Below are positions 53,807 through 58,466 of a stretch of 58,466 nucleotides of DNA, piece by piece (the first letter of the stretch is position 1; each line of letters opens with the position of its first letter). The notes beneath the pieces are model-generated. The model was not told the DNA's origin and did not search any database. It saw nothing but the letters and a program-made list of their open reading frames with translations. A program made the translations under genes and the position numbers. The DNA comes from an uncultured Clostridia bacterium (GTDB lineage: Bacteria > Bacillota > Clostridia > TANB77 > CAG-508): NCBI GenBank assembly GCA_947631385.1, contig CANRLE010000002.1, positions 1-58,466 of the forward strand, given 5' to 3'.

Positions 53807-54247
53807 ATGAGAATATTAGGAATTGATTATGGAGAAGCAAGAGTAGGAATAGCTATAACTGATGCTTTAAACTTAACGGCACAAGGTTTAGAGACGATTC
53901 AAAGAAATGGAACGGATAAAACGATTTTAAAAAGATTAGACGAAATAATGGAAAATTATGAAATAGAAACTATAGTAGTTGGTATGCCATTAAATATGAA
54001 TGGAACGATTTCAGAAAGAGCTAAAATAACTCAAGAATTTATTCATAAACTAAAATGCAAATACAACAAAATAAAAATAGACACGATAGATGAAAGATTA
54101 ACAACAGTGGAAGCACATAAAACGATGAATTTTTTAGAAATTAACAAGAATAAAAAGAAAAATATAGTAGATACTATATCTGCAGTCTATATTTTAGAAA
54201 CATATTTAAATAAATTAAAAAATTCATTGCAAAATAATTTAAAATAG
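53807..54247 (+). CDS. ruvX: Putative Holliday junction resolvase / pre-16S rRNA nuclease RuvX (YqgF)
   Basis: An RNase H-fold nuclease of 146 residues from the ATG at 53807; an in-frame ATG at 53795 adds four residues and overlaps ireB. Family motifs are RILGIDYGEARVGIAITD at the start, VVGMPLNMNGTISERA, DTIDERLTTVEA and VDTISAVYILETYL near the end, with catalytic Asp and Glu. YqgF processes the 5' end of 16S rRNA or resolves junctions. The ireB-ruvX-DUF1292 order matches the yrzL-yrrK-yrzB cluster of Bacilli. Confidence 0.95.
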   Translation: MRILGIDYGEARVGIAITDALNLTAQGLETIQRNGTDKTILKRLDEIMENYEIETIVVGMPLNMNGTISERAKITQEFIHKLKCKYNKIKIDTIDERLTTVEAHKTMNFLEINKNKKKNIVDTISAVYILETYLNKLKNSLQNNLK

Positions 54248-54288
54248 TTTATTATATTTAATATAATAAAAATGAAAGGAGAAAAATA

Positions 54289-54597
54289 ATGGAAGAAAAC
54301 TTTGAGGATGAAGAATTAGATAATATTGTAATACTAAATGATGAAGATGGAAATGAAGTAAAATTTGAATTTTTGGATTTAGTTGAATTAGATGATGAGG
54401 AATATGTAGTATTATTACCTGTTTCAGAAGAAGGAGAAGAAGAAGAAGGAGAGGTAGTAATATTAAAAGTAGAAGATACTGACGATGATGATGCAGAGGA
54501 AGAATCATATGTAAGTATTGAAGATGAAGAAGTTTTAAACAAAGTATTTGAAATATTTAAAGAAAAATTCAAAGATGATTTTGATTTCGTAGATTAA
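54289..54597 (+). CDS. DUF1292 family protein (YrzB-like)
   Basis: A 102-residue, very acidic protein (more than a third Asp and Glu). The DUF1292 pattern is clear: NIVILNDEDGNEVKFEFLDLVEL, DDEEYVVLLPVSE and VVILKVED, followed by an acidic stretch and a C-terminal helix with VLNKVFEIFKEKF. The family has no known function. Its position after ruvX is conserved in Firmicutes. A hairpin follows the stop codon, and the start is preceded by AAAGGAG. Confidence 0.92.
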   Translation: MEENFEDEELDNIVILNDEDGNEVKFEFLDLVELDDEEYVVLLPVSEEGEEEEGEVVILKVEDTDDDDAEEESYVSIEDEEVLNKVFEIFKEKFKDDFDFVD

Positions 54598-54604
54598 TTA
54601 ACAA

Positions 54605-54634
54605 AGAGTGGGATATTATTTAAAATCCCACTCT
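54605..54634 (+). terminator. Hairpin after the DUF1292 gene
   Basis: Ten-base arms AGAGTGGGAT and ATCCCACTCT pair perfectly around a ten-base loop. There is no T-run right after the stem, so efficiency may be limited. Confidence 0.7.
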
Positions 54635-54666
54635 ATAACATGTAATAAAATAGGAGGAAGAAACCA

Positions 54667-55158
54667 ATGAAAAATCTATCAACATGGTTATTAGTCATGT
54701 TTATGGCAATGTTTTGGGTGCTTAGAATTATTATTGCAGTATTTCACGAACTTGGGGATGACTTTGCAGGTATTGCACCATTTAATCAAACTATGGAAAT
54801 TATCTTATTATTTGTTGTATTATTATGTATGTTATTAATAGTAAAAAGAAAAGTAATAGGTGCTTTAATCTATCTATTAGCTTATGGAATGTATTTTGGA
54901 ACTGACTTAATGACTGGAATTACAGCTTTAATGTCAGCTGAACCTAATATTAATATATCTACAGCAGGTACATATCTAGGTACATTTATTTCCTTGATAG
55001 GAGTTGCTCTTCCATTAGCCGTACTTTTTGATTTACTATTAGATAAAAATAGAAAGGCCAATCCGAAAGATAAAAAGACAGATTGGTTTTATAAGAATGA
55101 ACAGTTCGATAGAAAGATGGATGATAGAGCCGATAAAAATAATTATAGAACATTATAA
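54667..55158 (+). CDS. Membrane protein of unknown function
   Basis: A 163-residue protein with four predicted membrane helices (about 5-25, 42-60, 66-86 and 98-122) and a charged cytoplasmic tail of about 40 residues. It includes WVLRIIIAVFHELGDDFAG and LAYGMYFGTDLMTGITALM. I do not recognise a family. The start follows TAGGAGGAAG. It is a single gene, whose stop codon lies inside the left arm of the REP-like terminator. Confidence 0.65.
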   Translation: MKNLSTWLLVMFMAMFWVLRIIIAVFHELGDDFAGIAPFNQTMEIILLFVVLLCMLLIVKRKVIGALIYLLAYGMYFGTDLMTGITALMSAEPNINISTAGTYLGTFISLIGVALPLAVLFDLLLDKNRKANPKDKKTDWFYKNEQFDRKMDDRADKNNYRTL

Positions 55159-55192
55159 GGATTTGGGGACGGCCCCATAATCCTTATTTTTA
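55155..55192 (+). terminator. Terminator with REP-like core, copy 2
   Basis: Arms ATAAGGATT (55155-55163) and AATCCTTAT (55179-55187) pair perfectly and are followed by T-rich sequence. The loop is TGGGGACGGCCCCAT, which forms its own stem TGGGG/CCCCA. The core matches that of the terminator at 41487 in all but one base, though the outer arms differ. Confidence 0.85.
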
Positions 55193-55222
55193 AATAAAAT
55201 GGGTTATCTAAGGGAGAAAGCA

Positions 55223-55513
55223 ATGAAAGAAAAAGTATATGATTTCTTGAGAACTATCCCTAAAGGAAAAGTAGTAACTTATGGGCAAATAGCAGAATAT
55301 TTAGGAAATAAACAACTTGCAAGAGTTGTTGGAAATATTCTTCATAATAATCCAGATGAATGTAAGTATCCTTGCTATAAAGTTGTAGATAGCAAAGGAT
55401 ATTTATCAAAACATTTTGCGTTTGGCGGAATAGAGAAACAAAAAGAAAAATTGGAAAGAGAAGGAATAGTTGTTAAAGATTATAAAGTTGATTTAGATAA
55501 GTATAGAATGTAA
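55223..55513 (+). CDS. MGMT-family DNA alkyltransferase domain protein
   Basis: A 96-residue protein equal to the C-terminal domain of O6-alkylguanine-DNA alkyltransferases: VYDFLRTIPKGKVVTYGQIAEYLGN, then RVVGNILHNNPD and the active-site segment PCYKVVDSKG, where PCHRVV is usual. The Cys is retained, so it differs from the ATL proteins that lost it, but His and Arg are changed. The small size fits the single-domain group common in Clostridia. The ATG at 55223 follows AAGGGAGAAAGC; the ATG at 55199 lies within the terminator region and is unlikely. Confidence 0.85.
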   Translation: MKEKVYDFLRTIPKGKVVTYGQIAEYLGNKQLARVVGNILHNNPDECKYPCYKVVDSKGYLSKHFAFGGIEKQKEKLEREGIVVKDYKVDLDKYRM

Positions 55514-55535
55514 TAAATTGTAAGGATGTGAAAAG

Positions 55536-56405
55536 ATGGAAAATAGCAAAACAAATATTAACTGGTACCCAGGACATATGGCAAAAACTAAAAAGCAAAT
55601 AGAAGAGGATTTAAAAATAGTAGACATTGTAATCGAATTACTAGACAGTAGAATACCAATATCGAGCCAAAATCCAAACATAGCAGATATAACAGCCAAA
55701 AAAAAGAAATTAATAGTATTAAATAAATGTGACTTAGCCGATGAAAAACAAAATCAATCATGGTTAAAACATTTTGAACAAAAAGGAATACCAGTAGCAT
55801 TAGTAGATTCAAATTCTGGAAAAGGAATTGACCAATGCATAAGAAAAATAGAAGACATCATGAAAGAAGAACTAAAAATACAGGCAAATAAAGGAAGAAT
55901 AGGAAGAAAAATAAGAGCGATGGTATTAGGGATACCAAATGTAGGAAAATCATCTTTTATCAATAGGATATCTAAAAGGACATCAGCAGATGTTGGCAAT
56001 AAACCAGGTGTTACAAAGCAAAAGCAATGGATTAGAATAAATGATAAAATAGAATTATTAGATACACCAGGTGTATTATGGCCAAAATTTGAAAGTGAAG
56101 AAGTTGCATTAAATTTAGCTATGACAGGAACTATTAAAGAAGATATTTTAGATAAGGTAGATATTGCATACTATTTAACAAAATTTTTAATAGAAAATGA
56201 ATTAGAAAAATTATGTGAAAGATACAAAATATCAAAAGAAGTTATTGAAGAAAAAGAAAATGCATATGAAGTAATGTTAGAAATAGGAAAGAAGAGAGGA
56301 TGCATCATTTCAGGAGGAAATATTGATGAAGAAAAAACAGCGAGAATAATATTAGATGAATTCAAAAATGGTAAAATAGGAAGAATTACAATTGAAAGGA
56401 TATAA
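55536..56405 (+). CDS. rbgA: Ribosome biogenesis GTPase RbgA (YlqF)
   Basis: A 289-residue circularly permuted GTPase needed for late 50S assembly. Order of motifs: NINWYPGHMAKTKKQI at the N-terminus, G4 NKCDLAD (about 68-74), G1 GIPNVGKSSFIN (about 131-142), G2 region KPGVTKQKQW, and G3 DTPGVLWP (about 175-182). A C-terminal helical ANTAR-like domain follows. All GTP-binding residues are present. It overlaps the mini-RNase III region and lies next to ribosomal protein L32, in keeping with its role. Confidence 0.96.
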   Translation: MENSKTNINWYPGHMAKTKKQIEEDLKIVDIVIELLDSRIPISSQNPNIADITAKKKKLIVLNKCDLADEKQNQSWLKHFEQKGIPVALVDSNSGKGIDQCIRKIEDIMKEELKIQANKGRIGRKIRAMVLGIPNVGKSSFINRISKRTSADVGNKPGVTKQKQWIRINDKIELLDTPGVLWPKFESEEVALNLAMTGTIKEDILDKVDIAYYLTKFLIENELEKLCERYKISKEVIEEKENAYEVMLEIGKKRGCIISGGNIDEEKTARIILDEFKNGKIGRITIERI

Positions 56406-56406
56406 T

Positions 56407-56811
56407 ATGGAAGAAATAATAGAACTCAATCGACCAGAAGATGAAATTAATTTACTTTCACCATTAACATGGGCATATATAGGTGATTGTGTATATGAAC
56501 TATATATTAGAACAAATTTAGTAAATAAAACAAATTTAAAGCCACATAAATTACATATAGAAACAATTAAGTATGTAAAAGCCAAAAATCAAGCAAAATT
56601 ACTAGAAAAAATACAAGATAAATTGACAGAGGAAGAGAAAAACATAGTAAGACGTGGTAGAAATGCGGAAAATCATCATTTACCTAAAAATGCAAATGTA
56701 CAGGAATATATGCATGCAACTGCTTTTGAAGCATTAATAGGTTACTTATATTTGACAAAAAAACATAGTAGATTAAAGGAAATTCTGGATTTCTTAAGCA
56801 ACAACACTTGA
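56407..56811 (+). CDS. mrnC: Mini-ribonuclease 3
   Basis: A 134-residue RNase III-like enzyme without a double-stranded RNA binding domain, which matures 23S rRNA in Firmicutes. It has LTWAYIGDCVYELYIRTNLV with the catalytic Asp, RRGRNAE, and ATAFEALIGYLYL with the second acidic pair. The ATG at 56407 is preferred because it lies just after the rbgA stop with AAAGGAT nearby; an in-frame ATG at 56392 would add five residues. The stop overlaps the -35 box of the rpmF promoter. Confidence 0.94.
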   Translation: MEEIIELNRPEDEINLLSPLTWAYIGDCVYELYIRTNLVNKTNLKPHKLHIETIKYVKAKNQAKLLEKIQDKLTEEEKNIVRRGRNAENHHLPKNANVQEYMHATAFEALIGYLYLTKKHSRLKEILDFLSNNT

Positions 56812-56836
56812 CAAAACAAGAAAAAAATTGTATAAT
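56808..56836 (+). promoter_or_regulatory. Consensus sigma-A promoter of rpmF
   Basis: TTGACA at 56808-56813 and TATAAT at 56831-56836 with 17-base spacing, a perfect consensus. It overlaps the stop codon of mrnC. Expected for a strongly expressed ribosomal protein gene. Confidence 0.85.
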
Positions 56837-56879
56837 TTTACAAGCTATACCTATATCTAAAAGCAAGGAGGGAATTATA

Positions 56880-57071
56880 ATGGCACAACCAAAAAGAAGA
56901 TGGTCAAAAGCAAGGACACATTCAAAAAGATCAACATGGAAAAAAGAAAATCCAACATTTTCAAGTTGTCCACATTGTCACGAACCAATAATGCCACATA
57001 GAGTATGCAAAAACTGTGGTTACTATGATGGAAAAGAGGTCGTAGCAAAAAAAGAAACTGAAAATGCATAA
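56880..57071 (+). CDS. rpmF: 50S ribosomal protein L32
   Basis: A 63-residue basic ribosomal protein. It starts AQPKRRWSKARTHSKRS and has a zinc-ribbon of the C+ type (CPHCHEPIMPHRVCKNCGYY), with four cysteines. The ATG at 56880 follows AAGGAGGG and lies 44 bases after a consensus promoter; the longer in-frame reading frame that starts at 56808 would cover the promoter and is not used. A hairpin with T-run follows the stop codon. Secure assignment. Confidence 0.97.
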   Translation: MAQPKRRWSKARTHSKRSTWKKENPTFSSCPHCHEPIMPHRVCKNCGYYDGKEVVAKKETENA

Positions 57072-57082
57072 GGAAAATAAAT

Positions 57083-57115
57083 AGCGCTTATATTACAGAA
57101 TATAGGCGTTTTTTA
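57083..57115 (+). terminator. Rho-independent terminator after rpmF
   Basis: GCGCTTATATT pairs with AATATAGGCGT (two G-U pairs) around a short ACAG loop, and is followed by a T-run. It lies 12 bases after the rpmF stop. Confidence 0.8.
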
Positions 57116-57129
57116 AGAAGGTGTAATAA

Positions 57130-57660
57130 ATGGAGAAATTTTTAAAAAAATCAAGTTGGACAGACATTATCATATCATTTTTATTTGTATTATTTGGAAT
57201 AATGTTAATAGCAAGACCAGGATCTATAATGTCAATTATTTCTATTTTATTAGGAGCAATATGTATTATAATTGGAATATTAAAAGGAGTTGACTATTTT
57301 GCATCTGGTAAAACAGACAATTATTTATTAGCAGTTAGTATTGTAGCTATAATAGCAGGAATTATAATTATGTTCTGTGCAAACATTATACTTTCTGTTT
57401 TTCGAATATTAATTGCAATTTGGATTATTTATAGTGGAATAATAAATTTACAAACTGCACTAATATGGAAAGATTATAAATCAAAATTATGGTTAACAAC
57501 ATTATTATTAGCAATTGCAATGATATTAGCAGGAGTATATGTTTTAGTTAACAATGGAGCTATGTTGCAAATTGTAGGAGGAATTATAGTTGCTTATGGT
57601 GTTGTTGATATTTTAGAAAGATTAATTTTTATTAAGAAAATCGAAAATTATCTAGATTAA
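57130..57660 (+). CDS. DUF308/HdeD-like membrane protein
   Basis: A 176-residue protein with six membrane helices arranged as three similar hairpins (IISFLFVLFGIMLIARPG, LAVSIVAIIAGIIIMFC, LLLAIAMILAGVYVLV), the pattern of the DUF308/HdeD family. Members are linked to acid stress in enteric bacteria, but the function in Firmicutes is unknown. The gene begins 14 bases after the rpmF terminator with an AGAAGGTG site, perhaps by read-through. A hairpin terminator follows the stop codon. Confidence 0.85.
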   Translation: MEKFLKKSSWTDIIISFLFVLFGIMLIARPGSIMSIISILLGAICIIIGILKGVDYFASGKTDNYLLAVSIVAIIAGIIIMFCANIILSVFRILIAIWIIYSGIINLQTALIWKDYKSKLWLTTLLLAIAMILAGVYVLVNNGAMLQIVGGIIVAYGVVDILERLIFIKKIENYLD

Positions 57661-57671
57661 AATATATTGTT

Positions 57672-57702
57672 AAAAAGGCTTATGAAAAATAAGTCTTTTT
57701 TT
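57672..57702 (+). terminator. Rho-independent terminator after the DUF308 gene
   Basis: Arms AAAAAGGCTT and AAGTCTTTTT pair over ten positions (one G-U) with a short loop, followed by T-run. Confidence 0.8.
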
Positions 57703-57704
57703 GT

Positions 57705-57732
57705 GTCAATTTATACTAAAAGCTCATATTAT
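57705..57732 (+). promoter_or_regulatory. Candidate sporulation (sigma-E-like) promoter of cotJ
   Basis: GTCAATTT at 57705-57712 and CATATTAT at 57725-57732 are 12 bases apart and resemble the -35 and -10 boxes of sigma-E promoters, which drive cotJ in Bacillus. The match is loose, and no good sigma-A promoter is visible here. Confidence 0.3.
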
Positions 57733-57754
57733 GTTAGTAAAAGGAGGAAATAAA

Positions 57755-58111
57755 ATGTTTAGAAGAAAATGTTATTGTATGAACAATAGTTATAATGACG
57801 ATTCATGTGAATTACAAAATGACATTATGGAGAATCAATGTAAAAATGTAGCTTCTTATGAAAACTATACAGATAGTTGTGACTGTGGATTTGATGAAGA
57901 ATATGATGTATTTCCAGAAAATCCAATGTTAGCACAAAGTTATGTTCCTTATCAATATATGGATAAGACTTTTAAACCATCTGTAGGCTTAAAGATGGGT
58001 ACTATTTTTCCAGAATTAGTTAGTCCTTATGTACCATGTCAATCTATGGAAGAAATGCAGTATCTTAAAAATACAAATGAGATAGGAAAGGGGTGTAATA
58101 AATGTCGTTAG
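57755..58111 (+). CDS. cotJA: Spore coat-associated protein CotJA
   Basis: A 118-residue protein whose C-terminal part is typical CotJA: MLAQSYVPYQYMDKTFKPSVGLKMGTIFPELVSPY in pieces, with the repeated AQxYVPxQ-type segment and final helix SMEEMQYL. Before it stands a cysteine-rich N-terminus of about 60 residues (CYCMNN, CDCGFDEEYD), longer than in Bacillus. It starts after AAAGGAGGAAATAAA; an in-frame ATG upstream at 57701 lies in the terminator. It overlaps cotJB by ten bases. CotJA and CotJC form part of the inner spore coat. Confidence 0.9.
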   Translation: MFRRKCYCMNNSYNDDSCELQNDIMENQCKNVASYENYTDSCDCGFDEEYDVFPENPMLAQSYVPYQYMDKTFKPSVGLKMGTIFPELVSPYVPCQSMEEMQYLKNTNEIGKGCNKCR

Positions 58112-58464
58112 AAGAAAATAGAAATTGTGGTTGTGGATGTGACAATAACTCAGATGAATTAGATATGACTTCAAATAATAATGGATGTGGTTGTGAAGTA
58201 GAAAGAACTGTTGATTGCGAACAAAGAAGAGAAATGATGAACCAAATTCGTTCTTATGAATTCGGTATTATCGAATTAGGATTATATTTAGATACTCATC
58301 CAGAAGATCAAAGGGCACTTTGTTTACACAGAAAGTATTGTAAAGAAGTGAAAGAACTAAAAGATAAATACCAAAAAGTATATGGACCTCTTACCATTAA
58401 TTACCCTTGCAATAAGTGGAGATGGTTGGAAGAACCATGGCCTTGGGAAAGGGGGAATTATTAA
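58102..58464 (+). CDS. cotJB: Spore coat protein CotJB
   Basis: A 120-residue protein. The C-terminal 75 residues are standard CotJB: QIRSYEFGIIELGLYLDTHPEDQRAL, KYCKEVKELKDKYQKVYGPL, and WRWLEEPWPWE. The N-terminal 45 residues are unusual, with CGCGCD and CGCE clusters plus Asn-rich sequence, where most homologues start near the helix. The ATG start follows AAAGGGGTG and overlaps cotJA. Its stop overlaps the next ATG. Confidence 0.92.
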   Translation: MSLEENRNCGCGCDNNSDELDMTSNNNGCGCEVERTVDCEQRREMMNQIRSYEFGIIELGLYLDTHPEDQRALCLHRKYCKEVKELKDKYQKVYGPLTINYPCNKWRWLEEPWPWERGNY

Positions 58465-58466
58465 TG
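58464..58466 (+). CDS. Start codon of the next gene, probably cotJC (cut by the window end)
   Basis: The cotJB stop TAA at 58462-58464 overlaps an ATG at 58464-58466 (TAATG). By the conserved cotJA-cotJB-cotJC order this is likely the start of the manganese-catalase-like CotJC. Only the start codon is visible, so this rests on synteny. Confidence 0.5.

Noticed and set aside
54239..54572. Minus-strand reading frames opposite the DUF1292 gene
   Set aside because: They are rich in Leu, Ser and His only because the plus strand is very acidic; there is no start signal.

Overview
The window looks like a contig edge from an uncultured, very AT-rich (well under 35% GC) spore-forming Firmicute of class Clostridia. 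The signs are a Gram-positive type PolC, IreB, mini-RNase III, a class D sortase, LytR-CpsA-Psr and CpsB/C/D capsule proteins, cotJA/cotJB spore-coat genes, and strong AGGAGG ribosome binding sites. All genes but one are on the + strand. I saw no rRNA, tRNA, CRISPR array or insertion sequence, and no gene-free stretch over 300 bases.

Layout. Positions 1-61 are a short GC-richer piece that does not continue the gene beside it. Positions 62-2812 are the end of one glycan cluster (flippase fragment, GT2, UDP-galactopyranose mutase). Next come a heptad-repeat coiled-coil protein (3033-3545), an LCP ligase and a VanZ-like protein. Positions 5260-25195 form one long surface-polysaccharide operon: UDP-sugar dehydratase, initiating phosphoglycosyl transferase, an aldolase/oxidoreductase pair, several glycosyltransferases, acyltransferase, beta-helix protein, pyruvyl transferase, EpsG polymerase, a second galactofuranose module, a TagF-like transferase, flippase, a nucleotidyltransferase/serine-kinase fusion and a DUF711 protein. 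Positions 25434-31243 form an acyl-carrier-protein-based acylation operon (FkbH-like, ACP, MaoC, SDR, MBOAT, SGNH-like). Positions 31341-36199 hold a dockerin-LRR protein, two cohesin-like proteins and a sortase. Positions 37128-41029 are cpsC/D/B and glmM. The remainder is mostly housekeeping (polC, ireB, ruvX, rbgA, mrnC, rpmF) with a YhcG-like nuclease, a glucosaminidase, an operon encoding a P-loop protein with AT-hooks, and the start of the cotJ operon.

The most striking observation concerns the codon CGG. I found only four in-frame CGG codons in roughly 17,000 codons. All four are CGGA. At three of them the reading frame breaks (polysaccharide operon, 12215, 13474 and 15800), and at the fourth (52284) the frame appears to end wrongly. 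In every case, treating CGGA as one glycine codon, or skipping the C, restores a full-length protein. CGT, CGC and CGA are read normally. This suggests either +1 frameshifting at an unassigned CGG codon (or quadruplet decoding of CGGA as Gly), or a very specific systematic sequence error. Raw reads and the tRNA set of the genome would decide.
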